A DNA stretch of 64,000 nt from Bifidobacterium italicum (GTDB lineage: Bacteria > Actinomycetota > Actinomycetes > Actinomycetales > Bifidobacteriaceae): assembly GCF_002286915.1 (NCBI RefSeq), contig NZ_MVOG01000004.1:1-64000 (forward strand). The letters are read 5' to 3'. Below are positions 7,459 to 17,418 of this stretch, piece by piece. A program made the position numbers and the translations under genes. Within the stretch, counting starts at the first letter, position 1. Every line of letters starts with the position of its first letter. The notes under the pieces were generated by a model. That model was not told the DNA's origin. It ran no database searches and saw nothing but the letters and a program-made list of their open reading frames with translations.

Positions 7459-9351
7459 ATGTGTGGAATCGTAGGTTATGCAGGTAATGTGAACTTCCCG
7501 TCGATGCGGCCGCTCGAGGTGTGTCTCCAGGGTCTCGAGCGCCTTGAGTACCGGGGCTATGATTCGGCCGGCGTGGCGTTGACGGCGCCGGGCATGGAAC
7601 GGGTGGCCGTGCGCAAGAAGGCGGGGCGGCTGTCCAATCTCATCGATGACATCGAGGCCGATCCGCTGCCGGATGCGACGGTCGCGATCGGGCATACGCG
7701 TTGGGCGACGAACGGCGTGCCGAACGACGTCAACGCGCATCCGCACGCGAGCCGTGACGGCAAGGTCGCGATCATCCACAACGGCATCATCGAGAACGCC
7801 TCGCAGCTGCGGCTCGACCTGCAGGCCGAGGGGTACCGTTTCGCGTCGAGCACCGACACCGAGGTGGCCGCCAAGCTCTTGGGCAAGATCGTCGACAACG
7901 TCATCGCCGAGACCGGCGAGCCGGACCTGTTCGAGGCGGTGCGGCGTCTGGGGCGCATGCTCGAGGGCGCGTTCACGATCCTGGCGGTCGATTGCCGCCA
8001 GCCGGGCGTCGTCGTCGGCGCGCGCCATGATTCGCCGCTCGTCGTGGGTCTGGGCGAGGGGGAGAACTTCCTTGGGTCGGATGTGGCCGCGTTCGTCGCG
8101 TACACGAAGACGGCGATGGAGATCGACCAGGACCAGGCCGTCATGATCTCGGCCGACGGCGTGGCCGTGACCGATTTCGACGGCAACGCGGTGGCGCAGC
8201 CGGCCGTCTACCGGATCGACTGGGACGCGTCGGCGGCCGAGAAGGGCGGCTGGGACTCGTTCATGGACAAGGAGATCCACGAGGAGCCGGCCGCCGTGCA
8301 GCGCACGTTGTTCGGCCGTCTCGACGACGCCGGCAGCATCAACCTCGACGAGGTGCGCATCGACGAGCATGATTTCAAGGCGATCGACAAGATCATCGTC
8401 GTCGCCTGCGGCACGGCGAGCTATGCGGGCATGGTCGCCAAGTACGCGATCGAGCATTGGGTGCGCATCCCGGTCGAGGTCGAGCTCGCGCATGAGTTCC
8501 GTTACCGCGACCCGATCCTGACGCCGCGCACGCTCGTCGTCGCGATCTCGCAGTCGGGCGAGACGATGGACACATTGATGGCGCTGCGCCATGCGCGCGA
8601 GCAGGGCTCGAAGGTCCTTGCGATCTGCAACACGCAGGGCGCGAGCATCCCCAGGGAGGCCGACGCCGTGCTGTACACGCATGCCGGCCCCGAGGTCGCC
8701 GTCGCCTCGACGAAGGCGTTCGTCGCGCAGATCACGGCCGCCTACATCCTGGGCCTGTACCTCGCCCAGCTCAAGGGCACCGTCTTTCGCGACGAGATCC
8801 ACCAGACGCTCGACTCGCTCAAGGCGATGCCGCAGAAGATCCAGCAGGTGCTCGACACGCAGCCGCCGCGCGTCGCCCGGGCCGCCGAGCAGCTCGCCGA
8901 CGCCAACTCGTTCCTGTTCCTCGGCCGCCATGTCGGCTATCCGGTGGCGCTCGAGGGCGCGCTCAAGCTCAAGGAGATCGCCTACACCTTCACCGAGGGC
9001 TTCGCCGCCGGCGAGCTCAAGCACGGCCCGATCGCGCTCGTCGACGAAGGCGAGCCGGTCGTCTTCATCGTCCCTCCCGCGCGCGGGCGCAACATCCTGC
9101 ACGCGAAGGTCATCTCCGGCATCGAGGAAGTCAAGGCGCGCGGCGCGTTCATCATCGCGGTCGCCGAGGAGGGCGACAAGGACGTCGAACGCTACGCCGA
9201 CATCATCTTCTGGCGCCCGCAATGCCCGACGTTGATGAGCCCGCTCGTCGACGTCGTCCCGCTGCAGCTGCTCGCGATGGACATGGCCAAGCAGAAGGGC
9301 TACGACGTCGACAAGCCGCGCAACCTCGCCAAATCGGTCACCGTCGAGTGA
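7459..9351 (+). CDS. glmS: Glutamine--fructose-6-phosphate aminotransferase (isomerizing)
   Basis: A 630-residue GlmS. It makes glucosamine-6-phosphate from fructose-6-phosphate and glutamine, the first committed step to UDP-GlcNAc and peptidoglycan. The protein starts MCGIVGYAG; Cys2 is the N-terminal nucleophile of the Ntn glutaminase domain. Two SIS sugar-isomerase domains fill the C-terminal half (CGTASYAG, SQSGETMDT, STKAFVAQ), ending in KSVTVE. No Shine-Dalgarno precedes the ATG, but TATGCT lies 8 bases upstream, so the mRNA may be leaderless. No glmS-ribozyme-like core is apparent. It overlaps the next gene by 4 bases. Confidence 0.97.
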   Translation: MCGIVGYAGNVNFPSMRPLEVCLQGLERLEYRGYDSAGVALTAPGMERVAVRKKAGRLSNLIDDIEADPLPDATVAIGHTRWATNGVPNDVNAHPHASRDGKVAIIHNGIIENASQLRLDLQAEGYRFASSTDTEVAAKLLGKIVDNVIAETGEPDLFEAVRRLGRMLEGAFTILAVDCRQPGVVVGARHDSPLVVGLGEGENFLGSDVAAFVAYTKTAMEIDQDQAVMISADGVAVTDFDGNAVAQPAVYRIDWDASAAEKGGWDSFMDKEIHEEPAAVQRTLFGRLDDAGSINLDEVRIDEHDFKAIDKIIVVACGTASYAGMVAKYAIEHWVRIPVEVELAHEFRYRDPILTPRTLVVAISQSGETMDTLMALRHAREQGSKVLAICNTQGASIPREADAVLYTHAGPEVAVASTKAFVAQITAAYILGLYLAQLKGTVFRDEIHQTLDSLKAMPQKIQQVLDTQPPRVARAAEQLADANSFLFLGRHVGYPVALEGALKLKEIAYTFTEGFAAGELKHGPIALVDEGEPVVFIVPPARGRNILHAKVISGIEEVKARGAFIIAVAEEGDKDVERYADIIFWRPQCPTLMSPLVDVVPLQLLAMDMAKQKGYDVDKPRNLAKSVTVE

Positions 9352-10100
9352 ACGCGCCGCATGCGCACCGCTGGGTCGTCGACGAGCCGGACATCCCCTT
9401 CGCGATGCCGGTGCTGTACGAGGACGCGGCGATCATCGTCGTCGACAAGCCGCATTTCCTCGCGACGATGCCACGCGGCATGTGGTACCGGCAGACGGCG
9501 CTGATGAGGCTGCGCGCACGCTACGACAACCCGCGGATCACGCCCGCCCACCGGCTCGACCGGGCCACGGCGGGCGTGCTCGTGTTCGTGCGCGAACCGG
9601 CGGCGCGCGGCGCCTACCAGACGATGTTCCAGGAACGGCGCGTCGTGAAGACCTACGAATGCGCGGCGCCGCTCAAGATCCCCGCGCGCCCCGCCACCGG
9701 CACCGTCTTCAGGCTCGCGCCGCCGCGGCCGTTCCCTCTCGAACGGCGTTCGCGCATCGTCAAGACGCGCGGCGTGCTGCAGGCGCGCGAGACGCGCGGC
9801 GCCGTCAACGCCGAGACTCGTGTCGAACGGGCGCAGCGCCTCGGACATACGGCCGACGGCAAGCCGATCGCCCGCTACGTGCTCACGCCGCGCACCGGCA
9901 AGACGCACCAGCTGCGCGTGCACATGAACGCGCTCGGTCTGCCGATCATCGGCGACGACCTCTATCCGCGCATCGAGGAGCGCGCCTGGGACGACTTCGG
10001 CCGTCCGCTCGAACTCGTCGCACGCCGTCTGGAGTTCACCGACCCGCTGAACGGCGAGACGCGCGTCTTCACGTCGCAGGTGCCGCTGCTGCAGCGATGA
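9348..10100 (+). CDS. RluA-family RNA pseudouridine synthase
   Basis: A 250-residue enzyme that would isomerise uridine to pseudouridine in rRNA or tRNA. The catalytic Asp lies in HRLDRATAGVLVF (residues about 66-78), followed by the family landmarks TGKTHQLRVHMNALG and GDDLYP. The start is a GTG overlapping the glmS stop (GTGA), implying translational coupling; no separate ribosome site is visible. There is no S4 domain. The exact RNA target cannot be told from sequence. Confidence 0.9.
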   Translation: MNAPHAHRWVVDEPDIPFAMPVLYEDAAIIVVDKPHFLATMPRGMWYRQTALMRLRARYDNPRITPAHRLDRATAGVLVFVREPAARGAYQTMFQERRVVKTYECAAPLKIPARPATGTVFRLAPPRPFPLERRSRIVKTRGVLQARETRGAVNAETRVERAQRLGHTADGKPIARYVLTPRTGKTHQLRVHMNALGLPIIGDDLYPRIEERAWDDFGRPLELVARRLEFTDPLNGETRVFTSQVPLLQR

Positions 10101-10190
10101 CGGTGCGGCGCGCCCGCTTGTGCACGTAGCGCAAAACGTTCCCGCGGCCGCGCGGATTTGCTACAACGGTAGTGACGTAAAGGAGCAGAC

Positions 10191-10595
10191 ATGGGATATG
10201 TAATCACGATGTGCGTCGTCGTGCTCGCGGCCTTCGCGGCGATCGCCTATGTGCTGGGGCGCGACGACGGCGAACAGGAGGAACGCTACTTCGCCGCCGT
10301 CGACGCGGACAAGCAGGACGAGCTCTACCGCACGCCGATCATCTACGACGACGATTCGCGCAGCACCTGGCGCCAGAAGGGCATCGTCAACCACATCGAG
10401 CCGAAGTCCGACGGCACTGCCGACGTGCGGATCCTGTGGTACAACGCCCATCCGAGCAAGACGAACCGCAAGACCGAGACCGGCGTGGACAAGGTCACCG
10501 TCCCGCAGCAGCGCATCAGCAAGCACGGCGTCAAGGAGGGGGACATCGTGCGCATCGCGGTGCGCCCCGGCGAAGGCGTGAGCATCGACATCTGA
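10191..10595 (+). CDS. Small membrane-anchored protein of unknown function
   Basis: A 134-residue protein with a good AAAGGAG ribosome site. An N-terminal membrane helix (about 3-22) is followed by a soluble domain rich in Asp/Lys/Arg that ends in a beta-rich segment (EGDIVRIAVRPGEGVSIDI). No catalytic motif is recognised. It is a single gene between the pseudouridine synthase and a sugar-binding protein. Coding quality is good; function unknown. Confidence 0.75.
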   Translation: MGYVITMCVVVLAAFAAIAYVLGRDDGEQEERYFAAVDADKQDELYRTPIIYDDDSRSTWRQKGIVNHIEPKSDGTADVRILWYNAHPSKTNRKTETGVDKVTVPQQRISKHGVKEGDIVRIAVRPGEGVSIDI

Positions 10596-10641
10596 GCGTG
10601 CGCCCGGCCCCGTCGGCCAGATGCACGGCTATATTGAAACG

Positions 10642-12066
10642 GTGGAGTTTTTTCGCATCCCCAGACCCCGCGGCGCGCGCCGACGGCTGACGCGCGCGCT
10701 CGCGGCGCTGCTCGCGCTCGCCGGCGCCGTGTCCGCGGCCGGCTGCGGACACGGCGACACGCGCACGCAGATCAGCGTGTGGTCGTGGGAGCCGAGCATG
10801 GCCGCGCTCATCCGGGACTTCGAGGCGGACAACCCGGACATCCATGTGACGCAGATCGGCACCGCCGACTACGCCAAGCTCAACGCGGCGATCCAGGACG
10901 GCTACGGCACGCCCGACGTCGTGCAGCTCGAGTACTTCGCGCTGCCGCAGTACGCGGTCAGCGGCCAGCTGCGCGACCTGACCGACCGCACGAAGGGGTA
11001 CGCCGACTTCTACACGCCCGGCTCATGGGCGTCGGTGCAGCTTGCGGGGCGCGTCTACGGCGTGCCGATGGATTCGGGCCCGATGGCCTTCTTCTACAAC
11101 GAGGACGTGTTCCGTCAGGCCGGCGTCGACGCGACGAGGATCCGCAGTTGGGACGACTACCGCGAGGCCGCCGTGAAGCTCAAGAGGATCGGCGTGTCGA
11201 TCGCCGCCGACGCCGGCGACGCGAGCTTCTACAACGCGATGATCTGGCTCGCCGGCGGCACGCCCTACCATACGAGCGCGGACGGCAAGGACGTCTCGAT
11301 CACGCTCGACACCGACGCCGGCACGCAGGCCTTCACCGGGTTCTGGCAGCGGATGATCGACGACGACCTCGTCGACACGACGCTCGTCACCTGGTCGGAC
11401 CGCTGGAAGCAGGCGCTCGGCTCGGGACGGGTCGCGTCGATCTTCGCCGGCGCGTGGATGCCGTCGCTGCTGCTCGCCGACGTGCCCGGCACGGCCGGCC
11501 TGTGGCGCGTCACGCAGATGCCGACGCGCGACGGCTCGCCGACGAACGCCGAGAACGGGGGGTCAGCGCTCGGCGTGCTCAATTCGAGCCGCAAGCCCGA
11601 CGCCGCGTTCCGTTTCGTCGACTACGTATGCCACAGCCGCGCCGGCATCCGCACGCGCGTCGACGGCGGCTCGTTCCCGGCGGACAACGCGACGCTCGAC
11701 AGCGACGCGTTCCTCGACAAGACGACCGTCACCGACGCACGCGGCGTTGACGTGCCGTATTTCGGCGGCCAGAAGTTCAACCGCGTGCTCGCGGACGCCG
11801 CCGGCCGGGTGAGCACGCGCTTCAGCTACCTGCCCTTCGAGGTGTACGCGCGCGCCGATTTCCGCGCGACCGTCGGCACCGCGTACACATGGGCGAACGA
11901 GGCGGACCGCTACAACGACGCGATACGCCGGCTGCAGGAGGGGCTCGTCGACGTCAAGGACCTGCCCGAGAAGCCGGGCGCGAAGGTCACGCTGCGCGAC
12001 GGCATCGCGCTGTGGCAGTCCGACCTCAAGGAGTACGGCGCCAACCAGGGCTTCACGATGCGCTGA
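10642..12066 (+). CDS. Extracellular sugar-binding lipoprotein (ABC-type)
   Basis: A solute-binding protein of about 474 residues of the SBP_bac_1 (carbohydrate) type. The lipoprotein signal is preceded by RRR and ends at SAAGCG. Family features are ISVWSWEPSMAALIRDFE, a mixed alpha/beta body, and YFGGQKFNRVLADA near the C-terminus. The start is uncertain: an in-frame ATG lies at 10621, but neither start has a ribosome site, and TATATT at 10630-10635 would make a leaderless message from the GTG at 10642. No sugar permease genes adjoin it, so it is orphaned or uses distant permeases. Confidence 0.88.
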   Translation: MEFFRIPRPRGARRRLTRALAALLALAGAVSAAGCGHGDTRTQISVWSWEPSMAALIRDFEADNPDIHVTQIGTADYAKLNAAIQDGYGTPDVVQLEYFALPQYAVSGQLRDLTDRTKGYADFYTPGSWASVQLAGRVYGVPMDSGPMAFFYNEDVFRQAGVDATRIRSWDDYREAAVKLKRIGVSIAADAGDASFYNAMIWLAGGTPYHTSADGKDVSITLDTDAGTQAFTGFWQRMIDDDLVDTTLVTWSDRWKQALGSGRVASIFAGAWMPSLLLADVPGTAGLWRVTQMPTRDGSPTNAENGGSALGVLNSSRKPDAAFRFVDYVCHSRAGIRTRVDGGSFPADNATLDSDAFLDKTTVTDARGVDVPYFGGQKFNRVLADAAGRVSTRFSYLPFEVYARADFRATVGTAYTWANEADRYNDAIRRLQEGLVDVKDLPEKPGAKVTLRDGIALWQSDLKEYGANQGFTMR

Positions 12067-12085
12067 GCGGCGCGGCCCACACGGC

Positions 12086-12847
12086 TCACACGTTGCGGCG
12101 GTATATCGCGAGCATGCCCTTGAAGATGAGGTCGGGATCGACGACGTCGATCATCGGCGTCTCGATGACGCGCGCGAGCCCGCCGGTCGCGACGACGCGG
12201 AACTCCTCGTCGATCTCGCGGCGGAACTGCGTGATGATCCGTTCGATGCCGCCGAGGAAATCGTAGTAGAGTCCCGCCTGGATCGCCGTCGTCGTGTTCT
12301 TCGCGAGGATCGTCGTCGGACGCGCGATCTGCACCTCCGGCAGCTGCGCCGTCGCCGAGGCGAGCGCCTCCGAGGCCGTGCGGATGCCGGTCGTCACGAG
12401 GCCGCAGGTGATCGTGGCGTGCGCGTCGACGTAGTTGTACGTCGTCGCCGTGCCCATGTCGATGACGAGGACGCGCCCGCCGTAGGACGCGTAGGCGCCC
12501 GCGCAGTCGGCGAGGCAGTCGGCGCCGAGCGAACGCGGGTCGTCGATGCGGATGTTCATGCCGGTCTTGATGCCGGGGCCGACGACGATCGGCTCGAGAC
12601 GCAGGAACTTGATGATGCTCGACGTGAACGAATGCATGACCTTCGGCACGACCGAGGCGATGATGACGTCGTCGACGTCGGCCGGTTTGAGCTCGTTGAG
12701 CGCGAGGAACTGCAACAGCATCAGGCCGTACTCGTCCGACGTGCGGTTCGCCTTCGTCGTGATGCGGTAGGTGCCGATGATCCGTTCGTCGTCGTCGACG
12801 AATCCCATGACGATGTTCGTGTTGCCGATATCGACCGCGATCAGCAT
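12086..12847 (-). CDS. coaX: Type III pantothenate kinase CoaX
   Basis: A 253-residue CoaX, which phosphorylates pantothenate in the first step of coenzyme A synthesis. The ASKHA phosphate-binding loop is at the N-terminus (VDIGNTNIVMGF), with the second Asp motif in VIDMGTATTYNYVD (residues about 124-137) and GLVTTGIR beyond it. AAAGGAG precedes the start. It faces the sugar-binding gene tail-to-tail and the peptide-transport operon head-to-head, so the 165-bp gap beyond its start carries both promoters. Confidence 0.95.
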   Translation of the reverse strand: MLIAVDIGNTNIVMGFVDDDERIIGTYRITTKANRTSDEYGLMLLQFLALNELKPADVDDVIIASVVPKVMHSFTSSIIKFLRLEPIVVGPGIKTGMNIRIDDPRSLGADCLADCAGAYASYGGRVLVIDMGTATTYNYVDAHATITCGLVTTGIRTASEALASATAQLPEVQIARPTTILAKNTTTAIQAGLYYDFLGGIERIITQFRREIDEEFRVVATGGLARVIETPMIDVVDPDLIFKGMLAIYRRNV

Positions 12848-13012
12848 ATGCGCTCCTTTGCTCGGTGGGTGACGGCCGCGCCGCGCGCGGCAGATATGGA
12901 CCGTCCTCTACAATAACGCGTGGTGGCCGACCCATGGCGGCGGCCAACCGCCCGACGCGGGCCGTATGCGCCCGCGGACGGGGAACCCGACCAACGATTG
13001 ACGAAAGACCAG

Positions 13013-14680
13013 ATGATGGCATCACCAGATGGTGCGCACGGCGAGGCCGGCGCAACCGAGAACCAGCACACCAACCAGCATCCGCGGCAGGCGGAGGCGG
13101 CGATGACGACCGACATGTCGCTCGCCGCGAAATCGAAGAAGCCCGGCGGTCCGAGGAAGGCGGCGCCGTGGATCGGCGTCGTCCTCGTCGTCGCCGTCCT
13201 CATCGCCGTCGTCTTCGGCGTGCGCGCCGCCGCCTCGCGCGGCGGCGGCGCGGTCGACGGCGGCGCCGCGGACAGCGTCACGATCGGCCTCAAGCTCGCG
13301 CCGACGAACCTCGACATCCGCAACACGGCCGGCTCGAGCCTCGACCAGATCCTCATCGGCAACGTCTACGAGGGCCTCGTCGCGCGCGACAGCGACAACA
13401 AGGTCGTCCCGGCGCTCGCGAAAAGCTGGGACGTGTCCGACGACGGCCTCAAGTACACGTTCCATCTGCGCGACGGCGTCACGTTCTCGAACGGCGACGC
13501 GCTGACGGCGGAGGACGTCGTCTGGTCGCTCGACGAACTCGTCTCCAAGCAGTACCACGACGCCGACTCGCTCAAGAACCTCGAGACGATCGGCGCGAGC
13601 GGCGACGACACCGTCGTCCTCACGCTGTCGAAGCCGTATTCGCAGCTGCTGTGGGCGCTCACGGGCCGCGCCGGGCTCGTCTTCGACAAGGACGCGAAGT
13701 ACGTCGCGAAGACGCAGGCCGTCGGCTCCGGACCGTACCTCGTCAAGGAGTTCAAGCCGAACACGATGATCACGCTCGAGGCGAACCCGAAGTACTGGGG
13801 CGCCCAGCCGAAGACGCCGACCGTCGTCGTGCGCTACTACGCCGACGACAACGCGGCCGTGAACGCGCTCAAGTCCGGCGAGGTGCAGGTGCTCGCGCCG
13901 ATCGGCGCGCAGCTGGCCGAACCGTTCAGGAAGGACACGGCCAAGTACGTCGTCGAGACCGGCGAAGGCACCGACAAGTACGTGCTCGGCATGAACAACG
14001 CGGCCGGCCACCCGACGGCGGACAAGAAGGTGCGCCAGGCGATCCGCTACGCGATCGACCACGATCAGCTCATCGCGGCGCGCGGCGGCGTCGACAAGGC
14101 GCTCGGCGGCCCGATCCCGTCGCTCGACCCCGGCTACGAGGACCTGACGAAGCTCTACCCGCACGACGCGGAAAAAGCGCAGGCGCTGCTCAAGGAGGCC
14201 GGCTACACGAAGGAGCATCCGCTCAGGCTCACGCTCACCTACGCGAACACCTACGGCAGTGAGATCGGCGACCAGCTGCGCTCGCAGCTCAAGGAGGTCG
14301 GCATCGACCTCAAGGTCAACGTCGTCGAGTTCTCGACGTGGCTGCAGGACGTCTACACCGACAAGGACTACGACCTTTCGCTTGTCGACCACAACGAAAG
14401 CCACGACTTCACGCAGTGGTCGAACCCCGACTACTACTACGGCTACGACAACAAGGACGTCCAGAGGCTCACCGACGAGGGGCTGCACGCGACCGACGAC
14501 GCGACGCGCGACGCGAAGCTCGCGCAGGCCGCGCGCATCGTCAGCGAGGACGCGGCCGCCGACTGGCTGCTCAACTACCGCATCACGACGGCGATGGACA
14601 AGGGCGTGACCGGATTCCCGCTCAACATGAACCAGACGTATCTGCCGCTGTGGAACGTCGCCTACACGCCGGCGAAGTGA
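13013..14680 (+). CDS. Oligopeptide ABC transporter substrate-binding protein
   Basis: About 555 residues, family SBP_bac_5 (peptide/nickel binding). A membrane helix (APWIGVVLVVAVLIAVVFG) near residue 55 serves as anchor or signal; I see no lipobox Cys. Family motifs include AKSWDVSDDGLKYTFHLRDG, PYLVKEF and VRQAIRYAIDHDQ (the last written as K-V-R-Q in the protein). An alternative start at 13103 has a closer GGAGG and would shorten the N-terminus by 30 residues. It heads a five-gene importer operon. Confidence 0.9.
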   Translation: MMASPDGAHGEAGATENQHTNQHPRQAEAAMTTDMSLAAKSKKPGGPRKAAPWIGVVLVVAVLIAVVFGVRAAASRGGGAVDGGAADSVTIGLKLAPTNLDIRNTAGSSLDQILIGNVYEGLVARDSDNKVVPALAKSWDVSDDGLKYTFHLRDGVTFSNGDALTAEDVVWSLDELVSKQYHDADSLKNLETIGASGDDTVVLTLSKPYSQLLWALTGRAGLVFDKDAKYVAKTQAVGSGPYLVKEFKPNTMITLEANPKYWGAQPKTPTVVVRYYADDNAAVNALKSGEVQVLAPIGAQLAEPFRKDTAKYVVETGEGTDKYVLGMNNAAGHPTADKKVRQAIRYAIDHDQLIAARGGVDKALGGPIPSLDPGYEDLTKLYPHDAEKAQALLKEAGYTKEHPLRLTLTYANTYGSEIGDQLRSQLKEVGIDLKVNVVEFSTWLQDVYTDKDYDLSLVDHNESHDFTQWSNPDYYYGYDNKDVQRLTDEGLHATDDATRDAKLAQAARIVSEDAAADWLLNYRITTAMDKGVTGFPLNMNQTYLPLWNVAYTPAK

Positions 14681-14722
14681 CGCCGGTGCACGACCTGATG
14701 ACCGAAGGCTGAGGAGCCGCCG

Positions 14723-15685
14723 ATGATCAAGTACCTCGCACGCCGATGCGCGCTGTTCGCGCTCGCGCTGTTCGTCGTCTCCGTCGTCGTGTTCCTCGCG
14801 TTGCGCGTGCTGCCGGGCGACCTCGCGACGATCATGGCCGGGCTCAACTCGCCTCCAGAACGCGTCGCGGCGCTGCGTGCCGAGCTCGGCCTCGACCGGC
14901 CGCTCGCCGCCCAGTACGGCGACTGGATCGCCGGGCTCATGCGCGGCGACTTCGGCACGACGATGCTCACCGGGCAGCCGGTCGCGTCCGTCGTCGGCGC
15001 GCGCGTGCAGATCACGTTCCCGCTCATCATGCTGGGACTGCTGATCGCACTCGCGCTCGGCGTGCCGCTCGGCTGCGCGTCGGTGATGGCGAGGTCGGCG
15101 CGCGCCCGCGGCCTGTACCAGGCGGTCGCGATCGTCGGCGGCGCCGTGCCCGCGCTGTGGGCCGGCCTCGTGCTCATCCTGCTGTTCGGGCGAGGCAGCG
15201 GCCTGCTGCCGATCCTGCCGGCCTCGGGCTTCCCGCAGGACGGCTGGGGCGATCCGGCCCAGGCCGCCCTCGCGCTCGTGCTGCCGGCCGTCACCGTCGG
15301 CGTCATCGTCGGCGCCTCGATCATGCGCTACACGCGTTCGGCGCTGCAGTCGGTCGCCTCGACCGGCGCGATCGAGATGGCGATGGCCTGCGGCATGACG
15401 CGCCGCCGGGCGCTCACACACGTCGGGCTGCGGCTCGCGATGCCGCAGCTCGTCTCCGTCGTCGGACTCACCTTCGCCGAGATGATCACCGGCGTCATGG
15501 TCATCGAGAACCTGTTCGCGCTGCCCGGCATCGGCTCCGGGCTCGTCGACGACCTGACGCACCGCGACCTCATCGCCGTGCAGAGCGAACTGTTCATGCT
15601 CGCGGCCTTCTTCCTCGTCATCGGCCTGCTCGTCGACCTGACGCACCGCGCGCTCGACCCGAGATTGGGGGAGGACGATGAATAG
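14723..15685 (+). CDS. Oligopeptide ABC transporter permease, DppB type
   Basis: A 320-residue permease with six predicted helices. The N-terminus is typical of the DppB group (helix, then LPGDLATIMAG and RAELGLDRPLAAQYGDW). The EAA-type loop follows AMACGMTRRRALTHVGLR. GAGGAG precedes the ATG. The end overlaps the next gene by 8 bases, indicating coupled translation. Confidence 0.93.
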   Translation: MIKYLARRCALFALALFVVSVVVFLALRVLPGDLATIMAGLNSPPERVAALRAELGLDRPLAAQYGDWIAGLMRGDFGTTMLTGQPVASVVGARVQITFPLIMLGLLIALALGVPLGCASVMARSARARGLYQAVAIVGGAVPALWAGLVLILLFGRGSGLLPILPASGFPQDGWGDPAQAALALVLPAVTVGVIVGASIMRYTRSALQSVASTGAIEMAMACGMTRRRALTHVGLRLAMPQLVSVVGLTFAEMITGVMVIENLFALPGIGSGLVDDLTHRDLIAVQSELFMLAAFFLVIGLLVDLTHRALDPRLGEDDE

Positions 15686-16625
15686 ACCCGATCGGCGACG
15701 CGTCCCCGAGGCGCCCGCGCGAATCGCCGCCGAACACGGACCGCGCGGCAGGTTGCGTCGCGCCGGCGTCGTCGTCGCGTCGATGTGGGCGCATGGCGCC
15801 GGCCGCTTCGCGCTCGTCACGCTCGGCCTGTGGATCCTCGTCTCGCTCGTCTCGCTCTTCTGGACGCCGCGTTCGCTGTGGGAGACGAACGGCTACGCCG
15901 TCTGGGCGAAGCCGTCCGCCGACCATTGGCTCGGCACCGACGGCGTCGGCGCCGACGTCTTCAGCTGGCTGATGGCCGGTTCGCGCACCGACCTCGTCAT
16001 CGTCGCGCTCACCGTCCTCGTCGCGCTCGCGATCGGGCTGCTGCTCGTCGCCGCGATGACGTCGCGCGCCGCCGCGCTCGCGCACGGCTCGGTCGTGCTC
16101 ATCGACGCGCTGATCTCGATCCCGACCGTGCTCATCGCGCTGATGCTCGCCGTGCCGCTCGGCGCGTCGGTCGCCGTCATCGTGCTCGCCTGCGGTTTCG
16201 GCTACGGCCTCAACCTCGCGCGCGTCGCGCGCCCGTCGGCGATGCTCGCCGCGCGCAGCATGTACGTCGAATCGGCGCGTGCGGACGGCGCAAGCGCGAT
16301 GCGCGTCTTCGCCACGCACATCGTGCCGAACGTCATGCCGACGCTCGTCGTGCAGTGCTCGCTGTCGGCGGGCACCGCAGTCCTCGCCGAGGCCGGGTTG
16401 ACGTACCTCGGCGTCGGCGTGCCGTCGGGTGTGCCCAGCTGGGGGCATTCGCTGAGCACGTCGGTGCGTTTCATCAACATCTATCCGTTGACGGTGCTGT
16501 GGCCGGGCCTGCTCGTGACCGTCGTCGTCGTGGCGCTCAACCTCTTCGGCGACGCGCTGCGCGAGGCCGCCGACCCACTCACCAACCCGAGATTGCGAGG
16601 TGACGATGGGCATCGTCGTCGATGA
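15678..16625 (+). CDS. Oligopeptide ABC transporter permease, DppC type
   Basis: A 315-residue partner permease. It has the DppC hallmarks: one N-terminal helix, an extracytoplasmic WLGTDGVGADVFSWLMAGSR motif (20 residues, about 92-111), then five helices with an EAA loop at ESARADGASAMRVFATHIVPN. It overlaps both neighbours. It would pair with the preceding permease to form the channel. Confidence 0.93.
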   Translation: MNRPDRRRVPEAPARIAAEHGPRGRLRRAGVVVASMWAHGAGRFALVTLGLWILVSLVSLFWTPRSLWETNGYAVWAKPSADHWLGTDGVGADVFSWLMAGSRTDLVIVALTVLVALAIGLLLVAAMTSRAAALAHGSVVLIDALISIPTVLIALMLAVPLGASVAVIVLACGFGYGLNLARVARPSAMLAARSMYVESARADGASAMRVFATHIVPNVMPTLVVQCSLSAGTAVLAEAGLTYLGVGVPSGVPSWGHSLSTSVRFINIYPLTVLWPGLLVTVVVVALNLFGDALREAADPLTNPRLRGDDGHRRR

Positions 16626-17418
16626 TCTGCAGGTCGCGATCGGTTCGCGGCCGATCCTGCACGGCGTGCATCTCGAGGTGCGCGACGGACAGCGCGTGGG
16701 GCTCGTCGGACCTTCGGGATCGGGCAAGTCGATGATCTCGCGCGCGATCATGGGACTGCTGCCGCCGACGGCCGGCTGCACGGGATCGATCGAACTGAAC
16801 GGCCGTCAGCTCGTCGGGCTGCCCGACGCCGAGATGGCGGCGCTGCGCGGCGCCGCCGTCGGCATGGTCTTCCAGAACCCGGGCACGGCGCTCAACCCGC
16901 TGCTCACCGTCGGGCGGCAGATCGCGCTGCCGCTCGAGCTGCACTACGAGCTGACGGCAGACGAACGCGAGGGGCGCGTGCGCGCGATGATGCGCAAGGT
17001 CGGACTGCCCGACGAGTTGTACGGGCGGCGTCCGCACGAGCTGTCCGGCGGCCAGCAGCAGCGCGTCGGCATCGCGACGGCGCTCATCACGTCGCCGCGC
17101 CTGATCATCGCCGACGAGCCGACGACGGCGCTCGATTCGATGACGCAGCGGCAGATCGTCGATCTGCTCGTCTCGCTCGTCGACGAGGCCGGCGCGGCGC
17201 TGCTGTTCATCACACACGACTTCTCGGTGCTCGCACGCGCCACACGCTACTGCTACGTGCTCGACGCCGGACGAATCGTCGAACGGGGGCGCACGGAGGC
17301 GCTGCTCGAGGCGCCGCATACGCCGCAGGCGCGCACGCTCGTCGAGGCGGCGCGCCGGTTGACGCTGCACGTCGACGGGACGGGCGCGCAGGAGACGGAA
17401 ACGGAGGAGGGGCGATGA
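16606..17418 (+). CDS. Oligopeptide ABC transporter ATPase, DppD type
   Basis: A 270-residue ABC ATPase with Walker [10 protein letters not shown], signature [15 protein letters not shown], Walker B LIIADEPTTALD and switch His in FITHDFSVL. The ATG at 16606 is preferred over the GTG at 16600 because GCGAGG directly abuts the latter. The gene begins inside the permease gene and ends with ATGA overlap to the next ATPase. The C-terminal extension typical of DppD/OppD is short here. Confidence 0.93.
   Translation: MGIVVDDLQVAIGSRPILHGVHLEVRDGQRVGLVGPSGSGKSMISRAIMGLLPPTAGCTGSIELNGRQLVGLPDAEMAALRGAAVGMVFQNPGTALNPLLTVGRQIALPLELHYELTADEREGRVRAMMRKVGLPDELYGRRPHELSGGQQQRVGIATALITSPRLIIADEPTTALDSMTQRQIVDLLVSLVDEAGAALLFITHDFSVLARATRYCYVLDAGRIVERGRTEALLEAPHTPQARTLVEAARRLTLHVDGTGAQETETEEGR

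Noticed and set aside
7258-9222. A 654-codon minus-strand frame opposite glmS, and similar ones at 13022-15820 and 38127-41405.
   Set aside because: All mirror strongly supported genes and have the composition of antisense reading; no ribosome sites or families.
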